NCBI GenBank assembly: GCA_963565915.1
Contig: OY751486.1
Span: forward strand, 2,356,001-2,420,000
DNA from: Entoloma clypeatum
Taxonomy: Eukaryota; Basidiomycota; Agaricomycetes; Agaricales; Entolomataceae
DNA length: 64,000 bases
Direction: 5' to 3'
The translations under genes were made by a program, and so were the position numbers. A model generated the notes under the pieces. It saw only the letters and a list, made by a program, of their open reading frames with translations. It was not told where the DNA came from and did no database searches. Shown here piece after piece: positions 32,047 to 42,913 of the stretch; positions within the stretch are counted from its first letter, which is position 1, and every line of letters begins with the position of its first letter.

Positions 32047-32462
32047 CTAGTGTTCAAAAGTTCGGTCCGGTCCGGTTTTTTGGCCAAAAAAGGAAAGACC
32101 GAGACTGAGACCAGTCTCTCAGCAACACCAAATTTGGAAAAACCAGACTGGACCATGTGAGACCAGTCTTTCCCACCTGCCAAACAAGGACCAAACTGGT
32201 CCGGACCAGTCTTAAACCGGTGTTTTTGTGACACATCACGCTTTGATGTGTCATCCCTTTCTCCCCCCACAACTGTGCCCCCAACGGAGTTCCTGCATGC
32301 CCAACGGCCGCCTCTTGTCTCCAACAGCTGCCCTTTGCCCACAACAGTCCCCTTGCGTGCCCAACAGCCGCCTCTCGCCCCCAACGGTCCCCTTGCATGC
32401 CCAACGGCTGCCTCTCGTCTCCAACGGTCCTCTCGCATGCCCAACAGCCACCCTTTATCCCA
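32047..32462. mobile_element. hAT-B type fragment with 20-bp minisatellite, inside G2b
   Basis: Starts TAGTGTTCAAAAGTTCGG, then ACCAGTCT/AGACCGAGAC motifs to about 32265, then nine units of the 20-bp minisatellite. It ends without a visible second terminus. G2b resumes at 32463 (SDALSRRPDH) after a gap in the RNase H, so the insertion was accompanied or followed by deletion. Confidence 0.7.
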
Positions 32463-33780
32463 TCTGACGCTTTATCCCGCAGACCTGACCACATTTCAGA
32501 AGAAGACACTGATAATGAAGACATTATTGTCTTACCTGACGTCATTTTTGTCAAAATAGTAGACTTGGAACTACAAGGAGAAATCCTGAAAGCAACCAAA
32601 AATGATGAGCTATTTTCAAAAGCCATCAAAAAGCAGGAACACCACCCATTAAATCGCATTTATCCAAATGGAGAACTGAAGACGGCATACTATTCTTCAA
32701 AGACAGATGTTACGTACCACCTGACGAAACACTCCGCCGCGAAATCACAAAACAATACCATGATTCATTACCAAATGGACACCCTGGACATCTAAAGATG
32801 TTAGAACTGGTCAGAAGGAATTACTGGTGGCCAGGAATGTATGTGTTCACCAAAAATTATGTTGGAGGTTGCGCTACCTGCCAGCAAATGAAAGTCAACA
32901 CACACCCTGCAAACCCTGAACTAATGCCGCTTAAAGCACAAAAAGGGGCACAACCCTTCTCACAGATCACCCTTTACTTCATCATGGACCTGTCCAATGA
33001 GCACCACATATCACCCACAAACCGATGGAGAAACCAAACGTGTAAACCAGGAACTAGAGATCTATTTCAGGATGTTCTGTTCAAACAATCCTGAAACATG
33101 GCACAATCACAACACCATGATGGAATTTTGCCACAACCAATGAACACCACACTCCACTACGAAGCAGTCACCATTCTACCTCATGATGGGATACGAATCC
33201 AGGGACATCCCATTGGCATTCAACAAAACAAACATACCCAGCGTCGAAACACGACTAAGAGAACTCCAACAAGCAAGAGATGAAGCTCAATCTGCACATG
33301 AATTAGCCCATCAGAAGATGGCAGAACGATCAACATGAGGCTTCACCCAATTTAACAAAGGAGACCAAGTATGGTTAGAAGGAAAGAACCTCTGAATTGG
33401 ATACCCTTCCAGAAAACTGGCATCAAAACGAGAAGGACCCTTCATAATATCCGACGTCCTCAGACCCTTGACCTACAAGCTGAAACTTCCAGAACAATGG
33501 AAGATACACCCTGTGTTCCATGCCTCTCTATTAACATCCTATCGTGAAAATAACGCACATGGACCAAACTTCCATAACCCACCACCTGACTTGATTGAAG
33601 GAGAACACAGAGTACGAAGTAGAAGTGATCCTTACCCACAAATGGCAAGGAAAAGGACATCGATTCCTGGTCAAATGGATGGGATACCCATTGAGTAAAA
33701 ACATGTAGGAACTAGAATCCAACTTAAAAAGAGTGCAAGACATCTTGCAATCTTACAAACAAATGCACCATCTCTAACCA
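32463..33780 (+). pseudogene. Gypsy integrase and chromodomain (G2b)
   Basis: The zinc-binding N-terminal part reads RRNYWWPGMYVF then GCATCQQMK. The core is broken: IMDL is followed directly by HPQTDG-like sequence in another frame (near 32990), so the first two catalytic Asp regions are deleted. Then the C-terminal part VFHASLLTSYREN, and in a shifted frame a chromodomain (GHRFLVKWMGYPLS, WELESNLKRVQDIL) to about 33780. Many frameshifts and stops. Dead. Confidence 0.8.
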
Positions 33781-33808
33781 AGATAACCTTCGTCTCAAAC
33801 CTCCCGAC

Positions 33809-34096
33809 ATGTCCAACAACCTCATCATTGCCTCTGCCACTGACGTTCGTGCTGCTGTAGAACGTAGCACACACTGCGCTCGCCTTTTAAACCTCCTCAC
33901 CAACACCGAAAACAACGAAAACATCCTCCGACTCATCAAGGACAAAACAGACCAATTCCTGGTCAACACTCTCGTCACCCTCTGGGAGTTCCACTACAAT
34001 ACCACTGCTTCCATCGCTTGCCTCATTGACAATCATGCTGATGCCTTAGTAGAACGAGGCGTGTACCAACAATTCCAAGGATTGTTTAATGAATAA
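33809..34096 (+). CDS. Accessory ORF after pol of gypsy G2b
   Basis: 95 codons, open, starting MSNNLIIASATDVRAAVERS and ending FQGLFNE. Mostly helical, with one pair of His/Cys-containing segments and no known domain. It occupies the gap between the chromodomain and the 3' end, the place where G1 has its own small ORF (56274-56645). The opening MSN and size are similar, the rest only weakly. 34097-34376 has no recognised feature and the G2b 3' LTR is not seen. Confidence 0.5.
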   Translation: MSNNLIIASATDVRAAVERSTHCARLLNLLTNTENNENILRLIKDKTDQFLVNTLVTLWEFHYNTTASIACLIDNHADALVERGVYQQFQGLFNE

Positions 34097-34381
34097 TACA
34101 ATCAACCCAACCTCGCTCTATTAAACCACTGATACGACCGTGATGTGTCTACACTTAAATTTGCGCGTTTTATCTCACTTCACACTATCTAAGGGATATA
34201 GAGAGTCTGGGATGAGCTCCGCTTCCATGGACTTAGTGGCGATGTTAGAGAGACAATATTAAACATTTAGAGACCGTGGCAATGTAGGACATAGTGATGG
34301 TCACCACTATGGGCTTAGCTATGATACTCGAGAGCCATGGGATCGCCTTCGCGAGATAGATGAGACTATCTCACGCCTCTC

Positions 34382-34670
34382 TATTGAGGCGACGCTAAGT
34401 CAAACGACGTCACGAGCCCAAACTTAGGAACGAAGTGGAAAGATGATGAGAGAACTGTATTGCCAAGAGACCCAGCAGGAATCTCAAGAGAACAAGCTAT
34501 CGAATACAAGTGAAAGTACCCTACTTATATATGTAAATTCCATGAGGCTGCATTGTGGCAGCATCATGCTGCGCGATAATGATAAGATGTCCTTATGTAC
34601 GATATGATGTAGATAAGATAAGATTGAGATAAGATAAGATAAAGTGAAAAGTGAAAATACGATCATAACA
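34382..34670 (-). repeat. 3' LTR of G4
   Basis: 289 bp, on the minus strand TGTTATGATCG...CCTCAATA. U3 contains a cluster of GATAAG motifs (34610-34645). Differs from the other LTR only at an A/G (CACG/CGCG) and a T/C (TTGAG/TCGAG). Confidence 0.92.
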
Positions 34671-34681
34671 TTACCCCCTTT

Positions 34682-36277
34682 CTAGATCTCGACTTCCAGG
34701 TGAGATATGATGTCGTCCGGGGTGTCCGTGAAATTCTCATATGGTTTAAATTCCAATCCTTCAAAGATGTTTGCACATAAGCGCCAGGGTGCATTTGGGT
34801 TTAATTTAAAGAAGTCCTCCACCGCTTCCTTGGCATGTTCTAGGTGATCTTTGGGTTCCCACATGTTGTGGTCCTGAGTCAGACCCTCCCATTGCACTAA
34901 ATATTCCAGCTTTCCTCTCTTCAACCTTGAGTCAATAACTTTAGCGACATCGTACTCCTCTTCGCCATTGATAACTGTTGGGTTTGGTGCCTGCACCCTT
35001 TGTGATATAAATAGTGGTTCCTTAAATAATTGGACCCGTGATACATTGATGACCAGGTGGATTTTCCAAGTTTTTGGTAACTTAAGTTCTACAGCGTGTG
35101 ACGAAATGATTTGGGTTATGGTATAGGGTCCAATCCATCGTTCGGCAAGTTTCTTTAAGGGTCGGTTCAACTTTAGGTCTTTAATCGATAACCAAACTTT
35201 GTCGCCAACTTTGTAAACTGGTGCATCACCCCATTTCAGGTTCGCATACCGTTCCATCTCTTCTCGTGCTTTTACTAGCGCTGCTTCTGCCTCCTCATGA
35301 ATCTTCTTCATTCACTCCACGAATTCTTTTGCCGGTTCTGACTTTTCTGCCCTCCGAGGTTCTACGCCCATCCTAGGGTTAAACCCATAATGTACATAGA
35401 ACGGTGAAAACTGAGTTGCCATGTGAATTTTATTATTATAGGCAAACTCCGCGGTTGCCATCCATTCGGGCCAATCCGTTTGCCGATGGGAAATAAATGA
35501 TCTTAGATATTGCTCCAACTCCTGGTTGATGTGTTCCGTCTGTCCGTCTGTTTGTGGATGGTATGCCGTTGATAATTTAGTTGTGATCCCCAATATTTTA
35601 TTTAGTTCCTTCATAAATATTGCCGCAAATTGTGGTCCTCGGTCTGACGTTAATGATTCCGGCAGTCCATGAAGTTTCCAGACTTCGTCCCGATATAGTT
35701 TAGCTAATCCTTCTGCTGAGACTTCATCGCATGTTTTGATAAAGTGTGATTGCTTTGTCGATCTGCAAGCCACAACTAATACTGCATTGTACCCCTGAGC
35801 TTCTGGGAGTCCTACGATAAAATCTGCTGTAACATGTTTCCATGGTCCTGCATGTTCCGTGTTTGCTTTTAATTTACTGGCTAGCGGTTGAGGCACATTT
35901 TTTGATCGTTGACATCTGTCGCAGCCCTCGACGTATGCTTTGACCATGTTTGTAATACTAGGCCACCAATAATTACGTGTAACCAATTCCAGGGTCTTCC
36001 ACTGCCCTGGGTGTCCTGCAACTGGGTTGTCGTGGTGTAATTTAATTATTTCCTCCCTGAGTTCCTGACTTTTCAGAACATAAACCTTTCCTCTATGTAA
36101 CCAGAGTCCCTGCTCTTCGTGCCATTCATCTGCGCACAATGTTTTGGTATTTGTTTTTTTTAACTCTTCCACCGCTTTCAACACTTGTTCATCAAACTCC
36201 TTGGCATCCCTGATGCGTTTTAATAGTTTACTTTCTTGTCCATCAATAAGTATGTGACCTCGATCCATTGCTCGCAA
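34682..36277 (-). pseudogene. Gypsy integrase with chromodomain (G4)
   Basis: Minus strand, one frame with a single TGA at 35312-35314 (Arg codon in EFVE-MKKIH). HHCC zinc domain: HHDNPVAGHPGQWKTLEL to CDRCQRSKN. Catalytic core: TADFIVGLP (Asp), TSDRGPQFAAIF (Asp), HPQTDGQTEHINQELEQYLR (Glu). Then GPY/F-like YKVGDKVWLSIKD and ERWIGPYTI, and a C-terminal chromodomain (YDVAKVIDSRLK, LEYLVQWEGLTQDHNMWEP). The chromodomain would steer integration to heterochromatin. The frame differs from the RT part, so a frameshift lies near 36260. Confidence 0.92.
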
Positions 36278-38537
36278 GTGGAAGTATTCGGAATGTTATG
36301 TCTTCATTGTCATTTTCCACCCCTTTTCTATGATCAACCCTTCTCGAAAGAGCATCCGCCTTTCCCATTGAGGTGCCAGCCTTGTGTATTAATTTGAAAT
36401 TGAAACATGTTAGATACAACGCCCAGCATGCTTGTCTGCGATTAAGTTTTCGTCCCTGCATGAAGTACTCGAGGTTTTTATGATCGGTCCAGATCTCGAC
36501 CTTGTGTTTGGCTCCTTCAAGGTGGTGTCTCCATGCTTCCAGCGCTCGAATTATGCCCAGCATTTCTTTATCGTGTACGTCGTAATTTCATTCCACGTCA
36601 TTCAATCCTTTAGATAGAAAGGCACATGGCCTCCATTTCTCATCCTCGCATTCCATAGATAGAATTGCTCCTGTAGCAAAGTCTGATGCGTCTGATTCTA
36701 CTCTCAACTTCCAATCCGGATCGGGAGATACTAATATAGGTGCTTCCGTAAATAATTTCTTTAGCATATCAAACACTTCCTCCTGTTCCTCCTTCCAATT
36801 CCAGATTGTTTCTTTCCTTGTTAATTTATGTAATGGCCCTGCCACTTTAGAGAAGTCTTTGACAAATCTTCGATAGAAATTGGCCAATCCTAGAAACGAC
36901 TGGACTTCTTTGACTTTCGTTGGTCTTGGCCATTGTTTGATGGCGTCTACTTTTGAAGGATCCATTCGAATTCCGTCTTTCCCAATAATTAACCCTAAGA
37001 ACTCTATTTCGTCTCTGTCAAAGAAACATTTTCCCGGTTTTAAGAATAAATCGTTTTTCCGTAATCTTTTTAGAATTTCCTCCACGATTTCACTGTGTCC
37101 TTTTTCTCCTTCAGTTGCTACCAATATATCATCAATATAGATAACTACGTCTCCTTGATCAATCAAGTCTCTAAATATGTCGTTCATCATGGTTTGAAAC
37201 GTGCTTGGGGAATTATTTAATCCGAAGAACATAACTGTTGGTTCGAAGGCTCCATCTGGGGTTGTAAATGCCGCTTTCCACTCATCTCCTTCTTTGATGC
37301 GTACATTGTTATACCCCCATCTGAGGTCCATTTTGGTAAACCTTTTCTTTCCCTTTAATTTATCGATCAATTCCGGAATCAATGGGAGTGGATAATCATT
37401 GCAAACGGTCCAGCTGTTAATATGTCGGTAATCCTGTACCATTTGTTTCTTTCCATCTTTTTTGGGTATAAAGAATACTGGCGACTTGGTAGGTCGAATA
37501 TACCCTTTGCATAATTGATCGTTTACAAATTTGGATACTTCTTTCCTTTCATCCAGTGACAGGGGATAGACTTGTACAAAATCTGGTCTTAAGTCTATAG
37601 CGTGATCCCATGGTTTCCTGACTGGTAATCTCTCCGATGCTTTCTTTTCAAAGACTGATAGATATTTGTGATATTTCCGGGGGACAACCTGTTCCGCCGG
37701 TACTTCATCTGAGGGTTCTCCCTTAGCTGCCCTGAGCATGTGGATTACTTCCTCCTTCACTTCTTCCTCATTTTCTTCTACTACTTCTTCCATTCTTCCA
37801 CCCCATCTGGTCCTTGCGGTTTTATTTAAGTAACGTGTTCGATGCATGCCACATTCTTCTGGACATCTTGATAATTTAATTTCCGCTTTTTCCCAATCGA
37901 TTTCTGGATTATGACGTTTCAGCCAAGTATGTCTGACAATAATTTTAGCTTTTCCTAGGTTGCATGCTTCAAACACTGCTATCTCCACGTGTCCTTTATA
38001 CCGCATAGCCATGACTGCTTCATGCATGATCGAACCTCCTTGGTTAAGCGTGCCATCAACGTTGTAGACCCAAATGGGGAAAGGTAGTTCCCTTAATTTA
38101 ATGTTGTTCCTTTTGGCGAAGTCCAGATTTATGAACATTCCTGTCGCCCCTGACTCTAATAATGCTTCAACATCAAATGTGCGTTTGTCCTGCAATGTTT
38201 CCAGTGTGATTTTCATCATAAGCTCCTTTTCCAAAGAAGCGGATCGAATAAAAGATGGTTCCCCCATAGAGTCTGTTTGCCTAGTTAAATTATCTGATTC
38301 TTCGCAACAGGGAATTAAGCATTCATCCGTAGGGGACAAACCAAGCCTCGTTGCTGAGGGCTCCCCAATGATATAGTTTACAAGCGTATCTAAGTCCGAT
38401 TCATCTGTGCTATTTTTTTGGGTTTTTACCTTTTTGGGTTTGTCCAATAGTATTTTATTGTATGTAACTGCTGCGTCTGTAAGCTTTTGAAACCAAGAAT
38501 TTACAGTGTCTTTATGTATGTAAGAGTCTATAGGCAA
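36243..38537 (-). pseudogene. Gypsy protease, RT and RNase H (G4)
   Basis: Minus strand. The protease segment has LLESGATGMFIN where D-S-G is expected, so the catalytic Asp is Glu. RT: DYPLPLIPELIDKL, RFTKMDLRWGYNNVRI, VVIYIDDILVATEG with an intact YIDD. RNase H: LRVESDASDFATGAILS, then TGA at 36588-36590 in front of NYDVHDKEMLGIIRALE, then KVEIWTDHKNLEYF. The pol frame has no ATG near its start and is open upstream into gag in another frame, so expression by frameshifting is plausible. The usual Gypsy order is kept. Confidence 0.92.
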
Positions 38538-38572
38538 TTGTTCATATCGATTTGTCAGAGCCAGTGGGGGAA

Positions 38573-39683
38573 TTACTGGTTGACGTTTACAAAATCCTGC
38601 TGCGCTGCAGCCTGTCCGTTGTTCTGAGCCGGTTGGCCCTGCTGTCCATTATTAGCTTGGCGCGCTTGACGCCTCGCGTTGATCTGTCTCAAAATTTCCT
38701 CCTCCTCTTGTTCATCGATCTGTTCGATCATTGCTGCTTGTACCCTGCGCTGCAGCCATCTGCAATCTTGGGCAAAATGCCCCTGTCCGCCGCAGTTATA
38801 ACAATTCCCAGGAGCGCGTCTCTGGTTCCTATCGACGTCCATTGCATTTGGATCCCGTCGTGATTGCTGCTGTTGTTGTTGTTGACCGTTTTGTTGTTGA
38901 GGACGGTACCCCCCATTCTGGTGTTGCCCAAAGGGCCTCTGTTGTTGTTGTTGCTGCTGCTGTTGTCCATATGTGGGCCGATTGCCCCATGTGTTATGTT
39001 GTTGTCCAATGGTATTGCCAGTCCTCATGCCTGGTCTTGCTGCGGAAGTCTCTTCCGCTCTGCCGATTGCCAAAATTTCTTCACAGGTGCCCTGCACCGT
39101 GGACTTTCTCCTTCCTTGCTGGAAGAGTTGTTGCATGATAGATTCCTTGGCGTTCCTTTCCAAAAGGGTTACACCGTGCCTTTCCTCGATCTTGCCTTTG
39201 ATCACCAGGGTCCCGAATTGCGTAATCCAATCATTGGTCTTCATTGAACCTTGCTTAAAGCTCTCAATCTTGGATCGGGCCCATTCAATCTCAGTGGTGG
39301 GACAAAACCTCGTTGTGATTTCCCCGACTAGCTCTCGGTACGTTGGCCAGTCTTCTGATTCCATACATTGATTCAAATGGGTTTCCCCGTAAACTCCTGC
39401 CGTGGGACCGTCCAATCGCGACCACACTGCAATGCACACTTCTTCTTCCCCATTGAATAGCTCTTGGTTGACCCTGAGCCATGCAAGCATCTTAGTCCAC
39501 CATACTGTGAACGTTGCTTTGGATCCATTGTATTTGCCGGGATCCGCGGCGACTTCTAATTTCCTTCCACAATTGTTGTTTTGTGGGGGGGGGGTGATTG
39601 AACAGTGGTAACGGAGGTAAGGGTGATGGTGCGTGGTGTTGTTCAAATTCTTCGTTGAATTGGGCATTGGTGCCTTTGGCCAT
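38573..39683 (-). pseudogene. Gypsy Gag (G4), frameshifted in a C-run
   Basis: The probable start is ATG at 39683 (MAKGTNAQFNEEFEQ). A run of ten C (39585-39594) marks a one-base shift into the long frame of the Gag core: DPGKYNGSKATFTVWWTKML, WARSKIESFKQGSMKTNDW. Two glutamine stretches follow (about 38945-38990 and 38865-38885), then NAMDVDRNQ and a CCHC knuckle CYNCGGQGHFAQDC, and an acidic plus Gln/Asn-rich tail. A homopolymer error in the assembly could also explain the shift. Confidence 0.88.
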
Positions 39684-39745
39684 GATGGTGTGATGAGGGG
39701 GAGTGGTTGTTTTCTGAACAGTAGTACCTTGCGTCGGGCACGCAA

Positions 39746-40261
39746 CCCTGTTCTAACGCTTAGGCGAGAAAAAATCTAAAAGAAAAAAAACCCAAAGAGC
39801 GATCTGTTTACCCAGGTAGCCGATTTACCCGAGCAAAGGAAGATCTAGGAAAAATGAAGTCCACGTGGTCAGATCCCCTACGTGCACTGGACTGGTCGAT
39901 ATCCTGAAATAGGGTCGGGGGTTGGAACACCTTTTGTGATCTAGACATGTACGGTCTGCTCTCTCCAACCGTCACACGCGCCAGCAGCTTTCCCGAAGGT
40001 TAGTTGCGTCGGCCTTTGGTCACCTCGACACGGGACGGGCTCAACGTTTCCCTATGTGTCTCAAACGGCAACGCTAGATATAGTGGGTGCACCAAGCATT
40101 TCTCTTCTTATCCCTGAAGTCCGGGAGATCCCCCTTAACGCTAGGGTCCGCATGTAATAACGAAGTGCGACTTTTAACGCAAAAGTGCGAAACGGCGGGG
40201 ATAGTGATGATGGAGTGGGGAGTGTGTGTTTGGGCAGGCAAGTAGAAAGAGCTTGTTCTTC
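39746..40261 (-). other. Leader of G4 with self-primer site
   Basis: Untranslated region between 5' LTR and gag. The site AGAACAAGCT (plus coordinates 40250-40259, read on the minus strand) lies 2 nt after the LTR and is the exact complement of AGCTTGTTCT in the LTR (40369-40378), which lies about 30 nt after the TATA box (40404-40411). 27541-27910 is a diverged relative of this leader. Confidence 0.7.
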
Positions 40262-40550
40262 TATTGAGGCGACGCTAAGTCAAACGACGTCGCGAGCCCA
40301 AACTTAGGAACGAAGTGGAAAGATGATGAGAGAACTGTATTGCCAAGAGACCCAGCAGGAATCTCAAGAGAACAAGCTATCGAATACAAGTGAAAGTACC
40401 CTACTTATATATGTAAATTCCATGAGGCTGCATTGTGGCAGCATCATGCTGCGCGATAATGATAAGATGTCCTTATGTACGATATGATGTAGATAAGATA
40501 AGATCGAGATAAGATAAGATAAAGTGAAAAGTGAAAATACGATCATAACA
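40262..40550 (-). repeat. 5' LTR of G4
   Basis: 289 bp, 99% identical to 34382-34670. Minus-strand TATATAAG box, GATAAG cluster in U3 and primer sequence as described for the leader. Confidence 0.92.
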
Positions 40551-40555
40551 CTCTC

Positions 40556-41654
40556 AATATGAAGCGTGAAACAAGGAGATTGACTATAGCGGGACTATAT
40601 ACCACGAAGACACTAGCACTGTCTGATATTCACCATGGACTTAGAGGAAGACATCTTGCGAGGGACTCGGTGAATGGGCGCCTCACATAGCATCCAAATT
40701 GTCCATATCAGGAATAGCAAATGGTATTGGTTTGAGCGGACCGAGATCGGGTTTATTACATTGCGGTTGAAGGGCACTGCATGACAATCAAGTGATAGAG
40801 ATTGGCTCTGATCAGTTACTCACCACAACAACCCTTAATTGATGCATCTGATACATCACGGTTATTTGTCGGCATTGTTCCGAGGTATATCTGGAGCCCG
40901 ATATAATGGAATCACGGTCTCTCTAGTATGTTAGAGGAGGGATAGGGATAAGAGACTGTACCTGTGGTGTCGTCTGCCATAGGGACGTCTCGCAAAGCCT
41001 TGTGGAGGCCTTCATGACACGTCATTTGACTGGATACCTGTTATTGATACCACATGCCTCCCTTTCTATATTTATTGCTGCTCATGTATAAAGTCTCAAA
41101 GTTTCATTGGAGATAGTAGGTTAGATTGTGCCCCAGAATTGATAGCTTTTGTCTTGTGCAATTGTTGTCGGTTTGAAAGTATCATTGAGTTGAGATTGTG
41201 TGTTGTGCATAGGAATTGGTCGCTTTATTGAGAATCGTACGAGATATTGTCGTTCATCAAGTTGTTTGTTTATCGGTCGTCAAATTGGGTTTCTATAGGT
41301 CGTATTGGTCATTGTCGTGGTTGTATTTCGTTGGGATCTTGTTCGCAAAGTGTTGTTGGTCTTTGAAATCACAAACTTGGTTCATATTCTACTGAGGACT
41401 ATATCTAAGTCTTGTTAGAGACTTATCAAACTGTGTCTAAACTAGTCAGAAGAGTCGCATCCTGAGTGATCCCACTCATCACCCCGAACTACAATCAATA
41501 GAAAAGTGTGCTTCGCAAGACCTGTTCCGTCTGTGTTGCGTTGTTTAGGTTGGTGCTTGTGTGTGATATAGAAATCACTCGCGAGACAACCCCAGACTTG
41601 CTTCCTTCATTTCACCGCATCGCCACCACCGCTATTCCTACCCCTGCTATCAAC
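40556..41654. other. No recognised gene
   Basis: Flank of G4. T/G-rich from 41080 to 41500 with many TTGTT stretches. Possibly the 5' part of the element carrying the zinc ORF, but no pol motif was found in any frame. Confidence 0.45.
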
Positions 41655-42182
41655 ATGTCGAGCCCTAGTGCCACCCCTGTTCCAGACCCCACCCCCCTTT
41701 CCCTCCGTAATCCCAATCCCGCCGAAACCCCATCCCCTACCAACTCATCGTCTTCTCATACAAGCCTTGCTGAAGAAAACCTGGATGTAAAACCTGACAT
41801 CAAAGGAAAGAAGAAGTCATCAGGCATCACCAAATGATCCAGAAGAAAGACAGTATGAATGATCATGTCCATTCCACTAGGACATGGAACTTCGTCTAAA
41901 AACCCCATCAACCTCACGGAACCTGACGATGGACAATACTATGTTGACGGGCATGGACGTGCTCACTCGCCCAAGGCACCTTGGCGCTGCCCAGCCAGTT
42001 GGCCTCACATCAACAAGGGATATGTCTGTGGCATCTGCAGAGGCAAGAACCACATTGAGTGCAATTGCACTCACTACGTCTGTCAAAAATGCTGGAAGAA
42101 AGCGCCTAGGCATTATGATTATGAATGCAAAGGCCCAGGCGATGTCAGCTATGATGACCTGGATGGAGAAGACTATCATTAG
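41655..42182 (+). pseudogene. Zinc-binding accessory ORF before a G2 LTR
   Basis: One frame from ATG 41655 to TAG 42180-42182 with two TGA codons (41835 and 41853, both likely CGA before). N-terminal 60 residues are Pro/Ser-rich and end with a basic patch (IKGKKKSSGITK). The second half has YYVDGHGRAHSPKAPWRCPA followed by a cluster: C-G-I-C, H, C-x-C, C-x2-C, H and C within about 35 residues (GYVCGICRGKNHIECNCTHY). The tail is acidic. Similar short zinc proteins follow pol in other mushroom gypsy elements, as I recall. Its place 75 bp before the LTR supports an accessory role. No pol precedes it here. Confidence 0.6.
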
Positions 42183-42257
42183 TACGATGATGAAGCCCTT
42201 CACAACATGGCAACTTAATCATTGAAGCCAGTGACTTCAAGCATGAAAAGGCGGTAA

Positions 42258-42790
42258 TGTTACACTTTTTCACCCTACTTACATGCACATTCACACACAT
42301 ATGCGACCCTTTCTACTCCTTGATCATTATTGGACACTGTCTCACCTTTTCCCTTTGACCCTAGACTTCCATTTGCCTCATGTACCACTATGACTCAGCC
42401 TCGTCCCCATTTGTACATATATTCTCTTGTTATCTCTGACTCACCTCTTATCTCTGACTCATGACATTCTCCTTGAAACATTTAACTAACCAATGGCCTA
42501 TTTAGCTCCTATGTAGCCTGATCTATTTATAGCCATTGGATACATATATCAAGACCTCTAGATACAGTAGAAGTCCTTAGCTTGACCTAGCTTATTAATG
42601 CCTACTTTGATCTTGAACACTCTCAAACTAAGTGCCTTGCGAGGACTTAGCTCTGCTCAATCGAACCTAGTCATCCTTCCGAGGAGCTAGCTGTACAAAG
42701 ACCAAGTCGACCTATTGAGGGACTTGAGTGGAAACAGTCAGAACCCACTTCAGAACGATCTTGAACTGATTGTAGGCGAAAGCTGTAACA
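42258..42790 (+). repeat. Gypsy G2 LTR
   Basis: 533 bp, TGTTACAC...CTGTAACA. A purine tract (GAAAAGGCGGTAA) precedes it. U3 has three TGACTCA sites (42391, 42437, 42455). A TATA-like CATATATC lies at 42543-42550 and AGCTTGACCT at 42579-42588. It is joined directly to U5 of a G1-type LTR at 42791. Confidence 0.85.
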
Positions 42791-42875
42791 ATAACATTGC
42801 TTTCGCCATTCCACCTTCCTGCAGTACTCTGCCAGAACCTTGGAATGGTATGCCCACATAACAAGTTGGTAAACC
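42791..42875 (+). repeat. G1-type U5 and primer site fused to the G2 LTR
   Basis: ATAACATTGCTTTCGCC... matches G1-type U5 (25808 onward) and ends CATAACA at 42863. After 2 nt comes TTGGTAAACC, one mismatch from the G1b primer site. The first bases of R (GGTTTAGCA) are missing at the junction. Confidence 0.8.
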
Positions 42876-42913
42876 TCATTAGGTTCCCCCAGAGAGAGCA
42901 ACAACAACAAGTA

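Larger units (their letters stand above)
34382..40550 (-). mobile_element. Nearly complete gypsy chromovirus G4
   Basis: Minus-strand element of 6.17 kb: 5' LTR 40262-40550, self-primer site 40250-40259, leader, gag, pol (protease, RT, RNase H, integrase, chromodomain), purine tract at about 34671-34682, 3' LTR 34382-34670. The target duplication CTCTC is present at 34377-34381 and 40551-40555. The LTRs differ at 2 of 289 positions, both CpG. Two CGA-to-TGA stops and two frameshifts in coding regions show a young but disabled copy. Confidence 0.93.

Noticed and set aside
41100..41654. Gypsy pol upstream of the zinc ORF
   Set aside because: No RT, RNase H or integrase motif in any frame.
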